Source: Serratia rubidaea
Lineage (GTDB): Bacteria > Pseudomonadota > Gammaproteobacteria > Enterobacterales > Enterobacteriaceae
Reading direction: 5' to 3'
NCBI GenBank assembly: GCA_901472405.1
Contig: LR590463.1
Location: 2,914,001 to 2,978,000, forward strand
DNA: 64,000 nt
Part shown: positions 20,608 to 31,357 of the stretch, one piece after another
Position numbering within the stretch: position 1 is the first letter of the stretch
How the letters are laid out: every line of letters begins with the position of its first letter
Position numbers and translations under genes: made by a program
Notes under the pieces: model-generated
What the model was told of the DNA's origin: nothing
Database searches by the model: none
The model's input: only the letters and a program-made list of their open reading frames with translations

Positions 20608-22093
20608 TTATTCGGCTTTGAATTCCGCTTCCGCCTGGTCGAAACGTTCGGTCATGGCGGCCGACGGCTTGCCGCCCATCAGGCTGACCAGCACGATGGC
20701 GATGCTGGCGAACAGGAAGCCAGGGATGATTTCATACAGATCCAGCCAGCCGTACTGTTTCCACACCAGTACGGTGATCGCACCAATCAGCATCCCGGCC
20801 AGCGCGCCGTTGCGCGTCATGCGCGACCAGGTGACGGAGAACAGCACTACCGGCCCGAAGGCGGCGCCGAAACCGGCCCAGGCGTAGCTCACCAGCCCCA
20901 GCACCCGGTTTTCCGGGTTGGCGGCCAGGGCAATAGCGATCAACGCCACCACCAGCACCATTACACGGCCGACCCACACCAGTTCGCGCTGGCTGGCGCC
21001 CTTGCGCAGGAAGGCTTTGTAGAAATCTTCGGTGATGGCGCTGGAGCACACCAGCAGCTGGCAGCTCAGGGTGCTCATTACCGCCGCCAGAATTGCCGAC
21101 ATCAGGATACCGGCCACCCACGGGTTAAACAGGATCATCGCCAGTTCGATAAACACCCGCTCGCCGTTTTCCGAGACGTTGCCCGCCTGTGCCGGGTTAT
21201 TGGCGAAGTAGGCAATGCCGAAGAAGCCGACCGCGATGGTGCCCGCCAGGCACAGAATCATCCAGGCCATGCTGATGCGGCGTGCGCTGCGGATGGTGCG
21301 GTGGGAGTCCGCCGCCATAAAGCGCGCCAGAATGTGCGGCTGGCCGAAGTAGCCCAGGCCCCAGCCGAGCAGCGACAGGATCGCCACCAGATTCAGCCCT
21401 TTCAGCATATCCAGGTTGGCCGGGTTCTTCGCCTCAATCACCAGCAGGGAGGTATCAATGCCGCCGACGGCCAAAATCACGAACACCGGCGTCAGGATCA
21501 GCGCAAAAGATCATCAGGCTGGCCTGCACGGTATCGGTCCAGCTTACCGCCAGGAACCCGCCGATAAAGGTGTACAGAATGGTCGCCGCCGCGCCGGCCC
21601 ACAGCGCGGTTTCATAACTCATGCCGAAGGTGCTTTCAAACAGGCGCGCGCCGGCGACGATGCCGGAGGCGCAGTAGATGGTGAAGAACACCAGGATCAC
21701 CACCGCCGAAATCACCCGCAGCAGTTTGCTGTTGTCTTCAAAGCGGCTGGTGAAGTAGTCCGGCAGCGTCAGCGCGTTGTTGTTGGCTTCGGTATGCACC
21801 CGCAGCCGCCCCGCCACCAGCTTCCAGTTCAGGTAGGCGCCGATCGCCAGGCCGATAGCGATCCAGCTTTCGGAGATGCCGGACAGAAAAATCGCGCCCG
21901 GCAGGCCCATCAGCAGCCAGCCGCTCATATCAGACGCGCCGGCGGAGAGCGCGGTCACCACGCTGCCCAGGCTACGGCCACCAAGGATGTAATCATCGAA
22001 GTTGTTGGTCGCCCGGTAGGCGAGTAAGCCGATCAGCACCATCCCGAAGATATACACCAGGAAGGTCACCAGCATAGGTGTGCTTATTGTCAT
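20608..22093 (-). CDS. putP: Sodium/proline symporter PutP
   Basis: Inner-membrane SSS-family transporter that imports proline with Na+; about 494 residues after repair, against 502 in E. coli. Seen: MTISTPMLVTFLVYIFGMVLIG, the Na+/proline-binding region ALSAGASDMSGWLLMGLPGA, GFLAVSWTDTVQ and GWGLGYFGQPHILARFMA. One extra T at 21505-21508 (coding strand) splits the frame at SLMIFALILTPV. It is transcribed away from putA across the shared operator region and ends with a strong terminator. Confidence 0.96.
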
Positions 22094-22689
22094 TCAACTC
22101 TCCACTTTCATTTTCCCCTTCATCCTTCGCCGGCAACGCCGTGAATTCTTTCGGGTGTTTTAATTCGCGCTGTAGTGCGGTGTCTGTCGCCTGCCGACGC
22201 GTCGGAACGAAACGCCGTCGGCGCAGTGCGTAGTCGATACTAGTTTCTGCCCGGTATTGTCAGACCGCTGGCTATCCTAGATGACCTTTTTGCTATTCAA
22301 CAACACTTTTAACAACAAAGTTACACAAAGTTCACCCTGCGTCACATTTAACCAGGTTATCGGTTGCACTCCCCCTACCCATTTGTAGTTGCACCCTGAC
22401 GGCATTAGCCATAAAAATTCAGGGGTGACCGGTTATACTGCATATTCCCCGGCCATCGCTGAATAATGAGCAAAAATCATGCCGCTTCCCGCGGTCAAAA
22501 AATCGAGTTAACTCACACTTCGTTAATCATCCTGATTTAACAAGGTTGCACAAAGTTGCAACATGCAGGATATTGTCAGCCTTCAGACAGACACAACATA
22601 TTTCACGAGCCTATCCCCGCAGGCTAAAAGCGGCCCGGAATTTGTATAGCCTGCCGGGATAGGTTCTAAACTCACAGGAGCTGGATGGT
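22094..22689. promoter_or_regulatory. putP-putA divergent operator region
   Basis: This 596-bp gap holds the promoters of both put genes. GTTGCA, the core of the PutA operator, occurs at 22363-22368, 22388-22393, 22545-22550 and 22555-22560. The last overlaps a reverse copy (TGCAAC, 22557-22562). PutA repression through such sites is established in E. coli. The rest is AT-rich; no gene is seen. Confidence 0.75.
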
Positions 22690-25600
22690 ATGGGCACGAC
22701 CACTATGGGCGTCAAGCTTGATGAAGCAACGCGCGATCGCATTAAAACCGCTGCACAACGCATCGATCGCACGCCGCACTGGTTAATCAAACAAGCCATT
22801 TTTAATTATCTCGAACGCCTTGAGAGCGGTTCCGATATCCCTGAAATTCCTGCAGTTAATGCCGCCGGCAGCGCCGAAGCGGACGACATTATGCCGCAAC
22901 CGCAGGAAGAGTCCCACCAGCCGTTCCTGGAATTTGCCGAACACATTCTGCCGCAGTCGGTCACGCGCGCCGCTATTACCGCCGCCTACCGCCGTCCGGA
23001 GCAGGAAGCGGTGCCGATGTTGCTCGAACAGGCGCGCTTACCGGCCGATCTTGCACAGGCTACGCACAAGATGGCCTACGGCATCGCCGAGAAGCTGCGG
23101 AACCAAAAGAGTGCACACGGACGCGCCGGCATGGTGCAAGGCCTGCTGCAGGAGTTCTCACTCTCCTCACAGGAAGGCGTGGCGCTGATGTGTCTGGCGG
23201 AGGCGCTGCTGCGCATTCCGGACAAACCAACCCGCGACGCGCTGATCCGCGACAAAATCAGCACCGGCAACTGGCACTCCCACCTGGGACGCAGCCCGTC
23301 GCTGTTCGTGAACGCCGCCACCTGGGGCCTGCTGTTCACCGGTAAACTGGTGTCCACCCATAACGAGGCCAACCTGTCGCGCTCGCTGAACCGCATTATC
23401 GGCAAGAGCGGCGAGCCGCTGATCCGTAAAGGCGTCGATATGGCGATGCGCCTGATGGGCGAGCAGTTCGTCACCGGCGAAACCATCGCCGAGGCGCTGG
23501 CCAACGCGCGCAAGCTGGAAGACAAGGGCTTCCGCTACTCGTACGACATGCTGGGCGAGGCCGCGCTGACCGAGGAGGACGCGCAGGCCTATATGGTTTC
23601 CTACCAGCAGGCCATCCACGCCATCGGCAAGGCCTCCAACGGCCGCGGCATTTATGAAGGCCCGGGGATCTCCATCAAGCTGTCCGCCCTGCACCCGCGC
23701 TACAGCCGCGCGCAGTACGACCGGGTGATGGAGGAGCTGTATCCGCTGCTGCTGTCGCTGACCCTGCTGGCGCGTCAGTACGATATCGGCATCAATATCG
23801 ACGCCGAAGAGGCCGATCGCCTGGAGATCTCGCTCGACCTGCTGGAAAAACTCTGCTTCGAACCGCAGTTGGCCGGCTGGAACGGCATCGGCTTCGTGAT
23901 TCAGGCCTATCAGAAACGCTGCCCGGCCGCCATTGACGCGGTGATCGACATCGCGCAGCGCAGCCGTCGCCGCCTGATGATCCGTCTGGTGAAAGGCGCC
24001 TACTGGGACAGCGAAATCAAACGCGCCCAGATGGACGGCCTGGAAGGCTACCCGGTCTATACCCGCAAGGTCTACACCGACGTCTCTTACCTGGCCTGCG
24101 CGCGCAAGCTGCTGTCGGTGCCGAATCTGATTTACCCGCAGTTCGCCACCCATAACGCCCACACGCTGAGCGCGATTTATCATATGGCGGGCAACAACTA
24201 CTATCCGGGGCAGTATGAGTTCCAGTGCCTGCACGGAATGGGCGAGCCGCTGTACGAGCAGGTGGTGGGTAAAATCGCCGACGGCAAGCTGAACCGCCCG
24301 TGCCGCATCTACGCGCCGGTCGGCACCCACGAAACGCTGCTGGCCTATCTGGTGCGTCGCCTGCTGGAAAACGGCGCCAACACCTCGTTTGTCAACCGCA
24401 TTGCCGACACCACGCTGTCTCTCGACGAGCTGGTGGCCGATCCGGTGCTGGCGGTCGAGGCGCTGGCCGCCAGCGAAGGCCAGATTGGCCTGCCGCATCC
24501 TAAAATTCCGTTGCCGCACGACCTGTACGGCGAAAAACGCGTTAACTCCAGCGGCCTGGATCTGTCGAACGAGCATCGCCTGGCCTCGCTGTCCAGCGCC
24601 CTGCTCACCAGCGCCGCGCAAGAGTGGCGCGCCGATCCGATTATCGACGCAGAGAGCGACCAGGGCGTGGAGCAGCCGGTGATTAACCCGGCCGAGCCGA
24701 GCGATGTGGTCGGCTACGTCCGTGAAGCGACCGAAGGTGAAGTCAGCCGCGCGCTGGACGCCGCCGCCGCCGCCGGCCCGATCTGGTTCGCTACCCCGCC
24801 GGCAGAGCGCGCCGCGGTGCTGGAGCGCGCCGCCGAGCTGATGGACGGCCAGCTGCAGAGCCTGATCGGCATTCTGGTGCGCGAAGCGGGCAAAACCTTT
24901 AACAACGCCATCGCCGAAGTGCGTGAAGCGGTCGACTTCCTGTATTACTACGCCGGTCAGGTACGCGATGACTTCGCCAACGACAGCCACCGTCCGCTGG
25001 GGCCGGTAGTGTGCATCAGCCCGTGGAACTTCCCGCTGGCCATCTTCACCGGGCAGATCGCCGCGGCGCTGGCCGCCGGCAACAGCGTGCTGGCCAAGCC
25101 GGCGGAGCAAACGCCGCTGGTGGCCGCACAGGCGGTGCGCATTCTGCTGGAGGCCGGCATTCCGCACGGTGTGCTGCAGCTGCTGCCGGGCCTCGGGGAA
25201 ACCGTCGGCGCGCAGCTGGTTAATGACGAGCGCGTGCGCGGCGTGATGTTCACCGGCTCCACCGCCGTGGCCGGCATTCTGCAACGCAGCATCGCCGGAC
25301 GTCTGGATCCGCAGGGGCGTCCGACGCCGCTGATCGCCGAAACCGGCGGCCTGAACGCGATGATCGTCGACTCCTCCGCCCTGACCGAGCAGGTGGTCAC
25401 CGACGTGGTGGCCTCCGCGTTTCGACAGCGCCGGCCAGCGCTGCTCCGCACTGCGCGTGCTGTGCATTCAGGAAGACGTGGCGGAACACACGCTGCAAAT
25501 GCTGCGCGGCGCCATGGCGGAATGCCGCATGGGCAACCCGGAACGTCTGTCCACCGACATCGGCCCGGTGATCGACGCCGAAGCCAAAACCGGCATCGAC

Positions 25601-26661
25601 CGCCATATTCAGACCATGCGCTCCAAAGGCCGCAAGGTGTATCAGGCGGCGCAGCGCAACGCGCAGGATGAGAAAGAGTGGCCGCGCGGCACCTTCGTCA
25701 AGCCGACGCTGATTGAGCTGGAGAGCTTCGACGAACTGCAGAAAGAGATCTTCGCCCGGTGCTGCACGTGGTGCGCTACCGTCGCGCCAACCTGGAAGCG
25801 CTGGTCGATCAGATCAACGCCGCCGGTTACGGCCTGACGCTGGGCATCCACACCCGTATCGATGAAACCATCGCGCGGGTGACCGAACGCGCCAAGGTGG
25901 GCAACCTGTACGTCAACCGCAATATGGTCGGCGCGGTGGTCGGCGTCCAGCCGTTCGGCGGCGAAGGCCTGTCCGGCACCGGCCCGAAAGCCGGCGGCCC
26001 GCTGTACCTCTACCGCCTGCTGGCCAACCGCCCGGAAGACGCGGTGCAGCGCACGCTGGATCGTCAGGACGCCGAGCGTCCGATGGAGGCCAGCGCGCGT
26101 CCGGCCCTGCTGGCGCCGCATCAGGCGCTGGAGAAGTGGGCGGTGGCAGAAAACCTGCGCGATCTGGCGCAGCTGGCGCAGCGCTATGCCGAGCTCGGCC
26201 AGGGCGGCACCGTACGTCCGCTGCCTGGCCCGACCGGCGAACGCAACACCTACGCCCTGCTGCCGCGCGAGCGCGTACTGTGCCTGGCGGATAACGACGC
26301 CGACGCGCTGACGCAGCTCGCCGCCGTGCTGGCGGTCGGCAGCCAGGTGCTGTGGCCGGAAGCCGAGCTGCAGCGCACGCTGTACCGCCGTCTGCCGAAT
26401 GAGGTGCAGGCGCGCATCGCATTCACCAAAGACTGGCAGAGCGATAAGGTGGAGTTCGACGCCGCCATGCATCACGGCGACGCCGATCAGCTGCGGAACC
26501 TGTGCGAGCAGATCGCTCAGCGCAGCGGCGCCATCGTCTCCGTGCAGGGCTTCACCCACGGCGAAACCAATATCCTGCTGGAGCGCCTGCTGGTTGAACG
26601 CTCGCTGAGCGTCAACACCGCCGCCGCCGGCGGTAACGCCAGCCTGATGACCATCGGCTGA
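22690..26661 (+). CDS. putA: Bifunctional proline dehydrogenase / P5C dehydrogenase and repressor PutA
   Basis: Oxidises proline to glutamate in two steps and represses put genes when not membrane-bound; about 1323 residues after repair, against 1320 in E. coli. Domains: ribbon-helix-helix DNA-binding (residues 1-45, MGVKLDEATRDRIKTAAQ, WLIKQAIFNYLERLE); FAD proline dehydrogenase (about 260-610, with RLVKGAYWDSEIKRAQ and QFATHNAHT); aldehyde dehydrogenase (about 640-1130, with ISPWNFPLAIFTGQI, MFTGSTAVAG, ETGGLNAMIVDSSA and the cysteine of SAGQRCSALR); C-terminal domain. Two indels: extra T at 25420-25422 just before the catalytic cysteine, and one G missing at 25754 (EIFGPVLHVV expected). 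Confidence 0.96.
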
Positions 26662-26680
26662 TCGGCCGGCTCGTAGTAAC

Positions 26681-26707
26681 ACAAACCCCGCCTTTGGCGG
26701 GGTTTGT
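26681..26707 (+). terminator. putA terminator
   Basis: ACAAACCCCGCC/GGCGGGGTTTGT, a perfect 12-bp stem with a TTT loop, 19 bp beyond the putA stop. The tail is only CTTGAT, but the A/T-rich stem base supplies Us. Confidence 0.8.
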
Positions 26708-26784
26708 CTTGATGGTAGTATCGTTTGACGCCCCGGAATAGCCAAACCTCAGGTAACGCGTTATGACGCCCTCTTACTTCAAGC

Positions 26785-26970
26785 TCAGGCGTTAGGATCG
26801 ACGCCCGCGAGTTTGGCAATCACCAACATGACGCCGCCAACCGCAATCATGTTCATCCAGATAAAATGCATCCAATAATATATCGTGATCCATCCCGCCA
26901 ATTCGCGAGGCAGGGACTGCATAAAGGCATAGGCTTCTGCGGGTGCAAAGGTATCTTTCCCGATTCCTGG
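26785..26970 (-). pseudogene. Fragment of a small membrane protein (unrecognised)
   Basis: An open stretch on the minus strand reads DTFAPAEAYAFMQSLPRELAG and then a hydrophobic helix (WMHFIWMNMIAVGGVMLVIAKL), ending VDPNA-stop. The composition and amphipathic pattern look like a real C-terminus. It is cut upstream by a TGA at 26971-26973 and no good start precedes it; the first in-frame ATG (26922) would leave 45 residues. It could be a gene broken by another indel or a decayed remnant. Family not recognised. Confidence 0.35.
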
Positions 26971-27043
26971 TCAGGGTTTCAACAACGACAGCGGTCTATC
27001 TGATCGACGTAACTCACAGATATTGCTAGGAATAAACTTAAAT

Positions 27044-27799
27044 TCACAGCGCGGCGGACAGATAGCGGATAATCAGCATACTGCCCGAGGCCAGCAGGAT
27101 CATATTAATCAGTTTCAGGAACTGTTCACGTGACATCTTGAGCGTGAAATAGCGGCCAAGCGTGATACCCAGCAGCATCCCCGGTGCCAGCGCCAACGCC
27201 AACAGCAGCAGATCGGCGTCAAAATAGACCCCGGCCAGCGCAAAAATCACCACCCGGGTCAGCGTGCTCAGGCCGATCAGCGTGGTTTGCGTAATGCGCA
27301 TCGCCTCTTTGCGCTCAATGCGTCCGCTAAGGTAAATCGCGTAAATAAAACCGCCGCTGCCGAACAGCGCACTGAACACGCCGCCGACCAGGCCAAACGG
27401 TACGGCGGCTTTGGCGGAAAAGCGGCGATCCGGTTTCAGGCCGCTGAGGGCGTAGACGGCATACAGCACCACGAAGATCCCCAGCGCCAACAGCAGGATA
27501 TCGGGTCGGGTTCTCAGCAGGATCAGCGCGCCAATCAGGCTGCCGGCGATCATCAGCGGGATCAGCCGCCTTAATTCCGGCCGGTTTGCGTTGCGCCCGT
27601 CGCGGCTCACATTGACCAGCGCCGCGCACATATCCAACAGCGCCAGCAACGGCACGATTTTCGCCACCGGGATATACAGCGCCATCACCGGGCTGGCGAT
27701 CAGCGCGGTGCCGAACCCGGCAATGCCGAAGATCACATAGGCCGCCAGCAGCGCGCCGGCCAGCACCAGATAATGGGAAAGCTGCAGTGCGTCTTGCAT
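27044..27799 (-). CDS. TSUP (TauE/SafE) family membrane protein
   Basis: A 251-residue protein with about eight membrane helices, of the family linked to export or uptake of sulfite, sulfoacetate and similar anions. The family's duplicated glycine-rich motif is visible: FGIAGFGTALIASPVMAL near residues 24-41 and GLVGGVFSALFGSGGFIYAIYLSG near 137-160. Intact. It lies 18 bp downstream of the ZapE-like gene in the same orientation, so the two may be co-transcribed. Substrate unknown. Confidence 0.85.
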   Translation of the reverse strand: MQDALQLSHYLVLAGALLAAYVIFGIAGFGTALIASPVMALYIPVAKIVPLLALLDMCAALVNVSRDGRNANRPELRRLIPLMIAGSLIGALILLRTRPDILLLALGIFVVLYAVYALSGLKPDRRFSAKAAVPFGLVGGVFSALFGSGGFIYAIYLSGRIERKEAMRITQTTLIGLSTLTRVVIFALAGVYFDADLLLLALALAPGMLLGITLGRYFTLKMSREQFLKLINMILLASGSMLIIRYLSAAL

Positions 27800-27817
27800 G
27801 TCGGTATCAGCCTGATG

Positions 27818-28865
27818 TTATGGCCGGCCGGCCGGCACGGCGTGTTTCAGCTGTCTCAGCCGGCTGCGGGTGCGCTGGATATCTTCCTGCGCCACGCCGT
27901 CAGTCATCGCGTCCAGCGGGTAGTCGCTGATGATATACAGCCGGCAACTCTGATCGTAGAGCACGTCAATCACGTTGATAAAACGCTGCTGCGCCGCCGC
28001 AGACTGGGTCGCCAGCGCCGGAACGTCTTCGATAATCCAGCAGCGGCAGCGTTCACACAGCGCCAGATAATCCATCACCGCCGTCGGCGCCACGCACAGC
28101 GCCGCAAAAGAAAAGTGCAGAACGTCGCCGGCGGGAGAAAGCACCGCCAGCCTGCGGTAGCCAACCTCGAGGGCGTGCTCACCGTCAGGCTGCGGCAGCC
28201 CGCACGCCCGGCGCTGCTCTGCGCTGCCGGGGCTAAGATAGACGCCCTCGCAAAACGGCGTGCTGTCATTCGCCCCCAGCAGGCGGTAATCCTGCCCGCC
28301 GGTCAGCGCGAAGATCTCCATATGCTGTTTGATTAACGCTATCGAAGGCACAAAGCGCTGGTGGTAGAGGGGGTTGGCCAGCAGTTCATCCGGCGGATAG
28401 TTGGAGGTTGTCACCAACACAATCTGCCGCTGAAAAATAAACTCCAGCAGGGGTTTGATCAGCATCGCGTCGCCAATATCGTGCAGATGGAACTCATCAA
28501 AACACAATAACCGGCAGTCGCCCAGTTGCGCGCTCAACACCTCGGTTATTGACCGCCCGCGGTTATCCTGTGCGGCCATGCGTTGGTGTAGTTCACGGAA
28601 AAAATAATGGAAGTGTACGCGGCGTTTGCTGCGGATTGGCGCCGCATCATAAAAACGCGTCGAGGATAAACGTCTTGCCCCGCCCGACCTTACCCCACAG
28701 ATAAACGCCGCCGGCATGATGCGGCGGGCGGGGCGCCTGCGCAGCGATCAGGCTGCCCAGCCGAGCCACGACGCGACACTGATCGTCATCCAGCACAAAG
28801 CCATGCGCGCTGGATTTTTCCTGCATCAGCGCCACAAAATCAAACTGCGTTCCGCTGCCGCTCAT
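27818..28865 (-). CDS. ZapE/AFG1-like ATPase
   Basis: About 348 residues after repair. AFG1-family P-loop ATPase: Walker A GGVYLWGKVGRGKTF, FHYFFRELHQRM after it, Walker B LLCFDEFHLHDIGDAM, sensor VTTSNYPPDEL, and a C-terminal SDYPLDAM. ZapE acts at the division ring in E. coli, but that gene sits in another neighbourhood and is slightly longer (375). This may therefore be a second, divergent family member. One extra T at 28651-28655 (coding strand) splits the frame at LDAFYDAAP, just after Walker A. Confidence 0.8.
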
Positions 28866-28985
28866 GAGATCCTTCCCTAGCTAAAAGACGAGATGGCACC
28901 AGCCAACGACCAAGTATAGAACCTGATACAGATTCTCTGCCCAAAAACGACGATAGTGTGATGCAGAGCACGGACGGCTGAACAA

Positions 28986-29011
28986 GCCGGACGCGGCATA
29001 CCGCGCCCGGC
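28986..29011 (-). terminator. Hairpin downstream of tcyN
   Basis: GCCGGGCGCGG/CCGCGTCCGGC, an 11-bp stem with one mismatch and a TATG loop, followed on the minus strand by CTTGTT. Probable end of the tcyJLN transcript. Confidence 0.55.
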
Positions 29012-29016
29012 AGCGT

Positions 29017-29769
29017 TTACTGGTTAATAAACTTATCGAGGAACTGACGGGTGCGCTGGTGCTGAGGGTCGGCAAACAGCGCCTTCGCCGGCCCCTGTTC
29101 GACAATGCGGCCGTTGTCCATAAAGATGGCGCGGTCGGCGACGTCGCGGGCAAAGCTCATCTCGTGGGTGACGATCACCATGGTGCGCTTCTCTTCCGCC
29201 AGCGCGCGAATGGTGTTGAGCACCTCGCCCACCAGCTCCGGGTCCAGCGCCGAGGTGGGTTCGTCAAACAGGATTACTTCCGGCTGCATCGCCAACGCGC
29301 GGGCGATCGCCACCCGCTGCTGCTGACCGCCGGACAGGCGCTTCGGATAGGCCTGCTCTTTGCCGCTCAGCCCGACCTTCGCCAGCAGCTCGCGAGCGCG
29401 CTGCTCAGCCTTGGCGCGCTCTTCGCCCTTCACGATCACCGGCCCTTCAATGATGTTCTCCAGCACCGAACGGTGCGGGAACAGGTTGAAGTTCTGAAAC
29501 ACAAACCCCACCTGCTGGCGCAGTTCGCGCACCTGGCTTTTCTGTTTACCGAGCGAACGCGCGCTGTCGATCTCGATATCCCCCACGCGGATAGTGCCGG
29601 AATCCGGCACTTCCAGCAGGTTGATGCAGCGCAGCAGCGTGGTCTTCCCCGAGCCGCTCGGCCCGATAATAGCCACCACTTCGCCGGAATTCACCTCGAG
29701 ATCGATACCGTGCAGCACCGTATGGCCATTGAACTTTTTCACTACGTCCTTTACTTCGATGGCGCTCAT
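29017..29769 (-). CDS. tcyN: L-cystine ABC transporter ATP-binding protein TcyN
   Basis: ATPase for cystine uptake, 250 residues, intact. Walker A is GPSGSGKTT (36-44), Q-loop FQNFNLFPHRSVLENI, signature LSGGQQQRVAIARAL, Walker B VILFDEPTSALDPEL, and switch histidine VTHEMSFA. This is the polar amino-acid transporter pattern. It starts 4 bp after the tcyL stop. Formerly yecC. Confidence 0.96.
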   Translation of the reverse strand: MSAIEVKDVVKKFNGHTVLHGIDLEVNSGEVVAIIGPSGSGKTTLLRCINLLEVPDSGTIRVGDIEIDSARSLGKQKSQVRELRQQVGFVFQNFNLFPHRSVLENIIEGPVIVKGEERAKAEQRARELLAKVGLSGKEQAYPKRLSGGQQQRVAIARALAMQPEVILFDEPTSALDPELVGEVLNTIRALAEEKRTMVIVTHEMSFARDVADRAIFMDNGRIVEQGPAKALFADPQHQRTRQFLDKFINQ

Positions 29770-29773
29770 GGGC

Positions 29774-30436
29774 TTATTCCTTATCCTGACGGTTAACGTG
29801 CGATTCCAGACGGTTCTGCAGCGCAGACAGCAGCGTCGCCATCAGCCAGTAGATCAGCGATGCCGCCAGATACATGGTGAACACCTCCAGCGTGCGCGAG
29901 GTGATCAGCTGCGCCTGACGGAACAGTTCCGGCACCTGAATCGTCGCCGCCAGCGAGGTGTCTTTCACCAGCCCGATAAAGCTGTTGCCCAGTGGCGGCA
30001 GCGCGGTGCGCGCCGCCTGCGGCAGGATCACCCGGCGCAGGGTCTGCCACGGCGACATGCCGATGCTGGCCGCCGCTTCCCACTGACCTTTATCAATGGA
30101 AGAAATAGCGGCACGCAGGGTTTCCGAGGTGTAGGCCGCCGTATTGAGCGACAGGCCGATCAGCGCCGCCGGGAACGGGTCAAACTCAATGCCGAACTGC
30201 GGCAGGCCGTAATAAATCATAAACAGCTGGGCAATCAGCGGCGTGCCGCGGAACAGTGACACGTAAATACGCGACAACCACGACAGCGGCCAGAAATGCG
30301 AAAGGCGCATCAGCGCCAGCAGAAAGCCCAGAATCAGCCCCAGCGCCATCCCGCCCAGGCTCAGCTGCAGCGTGAGTATGGCGCCCTTCAATAAAAACGG
30401 CGCTGAATCCAGCGCCAGTTGAATACTTTCTTGCAT
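29774..30436 (-). CDS. tcyL: L-cystine ABC transporter permease TcyL
   Basis: Inner-membrane permease for cystine, 220 residues. The ATG at 30436 opens MQESIQLALDSAPFLLKGA, matching E. coli YecS, and overlaps the tcyJ stop by one base (TAATG). HisM-type permease features: RGTPLIAQLFMIYYGLPQFGIE and the EAA loop EAAASIGMSPWQTLRRVILPQA. About five membrane helices. As written, the tcyJ frame runs into tcyL because of an indel upstream of the overlap. Confidence 0.95.
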   Translation of the reverse strand: MQESIQLALDSAPFLLKGAILTLQLSLGGMALGLILGFLLALMRLSHFWPLSWLSRIYVSLFRGTPLIAQLFMIYYGLPQFGIEFDPFPAALIGLSLNTAAYTSETLRAAISSIDKGQWEAAASIGMSPWQTLRRVILPQAARTALPPLGNSFIGLVKDTSLAATIQVPELFRQAQLITSRTLEVFTMYLAASLIYWLMATLLSALQNRLESHVNRQDKE

Positions 30437-31238
30437 TATTTCGTTACGTCCGCACCAAAACCATTTGTCAGAGATTTTCGCCAGCGTGCCGTCTTTCTGC
30501 ATCTCGGCGATCGCCTGGTTAATGGCGTTCAGCAACTCCGGATTATTTTTACGCACCGCAACGCCGGACTCCTGACGGGAGAACGCCGGGCCGGCGACCG
30601 CCAGCGTATTGCCGGTTTTTCTTCACCAGATCCAGCGCCGCCAGGCGGTCCACCAGAATCACGTTGATGCGGCCAACGCGCAGATCCTGATATTTGGTCG
30701 GGTCGTCGTCATAGGTGCGCACGTCAACGCCCTGCACATTTTCGCGCAGCCACTGTTCATAGTTGGTGCCGAGGCCTACGCCGACCTTTTTACCCTTCAG
30801 GTCTTCCGGTTTGGCGATCTGCCCCTCATTGCCCTTCTTCACCAGCGCCTGAATGCCGGAGACGGTGTACGGCGTGGAGAAGTCATATTTTTTCTTCCGC
30901 TCGTCGGAAATGGTGACCTGATTGATCACCACGTCGATGCGTTTGGAATCCAGCGACGCCAGCATGCCGTCCCATTTGGTCGGGCTCAGCTTGGCCTTGA
31001 CGCCCAGATGCTGCGCCAGCGCGTTGGCGAAGTCCACTTCGAAGCCGGTCAGCTTACCGTCTTCCCCCTGGAAACTGAACGGCGGATAGGTGCCTTCCAG
31101 CCCCACTTTCAGCGTGCCGTTATGTTTGACCTGCTCCAGCAGATTGTCTGCCGCGAAGGTGTTTGCCGTCAGGCCGGCGGTCAGCGCCACCGCCATCATC
31201 CCCAGTGCCAGTTGGCGTCGAACTTTGGAAAAGAGCAT
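30436..31238 (-). CDS. tcyJ: L-cystine-binding periplasmic protein TcyJ (FliY)
   Basis: Solute-binding protein for cystine; 266 residues after repair, the same length as E. coli FliY. Signal peptide MLFSKVRRQLALGMMAVALTAG...NTFAADN. SBP_bac_3 features: LKVGLEGTYPPFSFQ, GFEVDFANALAQHLG, KWDGMLASLDSKRIDVVINQVT. Two extra bases break the frame: an A at 30616-30620 (LVKKTGNT expected) and a T at 30457-30460 (DKWFGADVTK expected). First gene of tcyJLN, downstream of dcyD as in E. coli. Confidence 0.95.
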
Positions 31239-31357
31239 AGATACCCCGTATAAAATGTTATCTTTTTTGATTTCAGGACTTTAACAGCCTGCATCGCGGT
31301 ATAAAGGAATATTACCTAATAAATATAGTCCAGAATGGAATATAACTACCTGCCGGC

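Noticed and set aside
25420..25422. Homopolymer frameshifts as phase-variation switches
   Set aside because: The runs are only 2-6 bases long and occur in genes such as fliP, putA and nasA that are not typical of phase variation. Sequence error is the simpler reading.
23167..25467. 766-codon open frame antisense to putA
   Set aside because: It mirrors the codon structure of the high-GC putA gene and has no protein-like motifs. Similar long antisense frames lie over narX, fliG, fliI and nasB.
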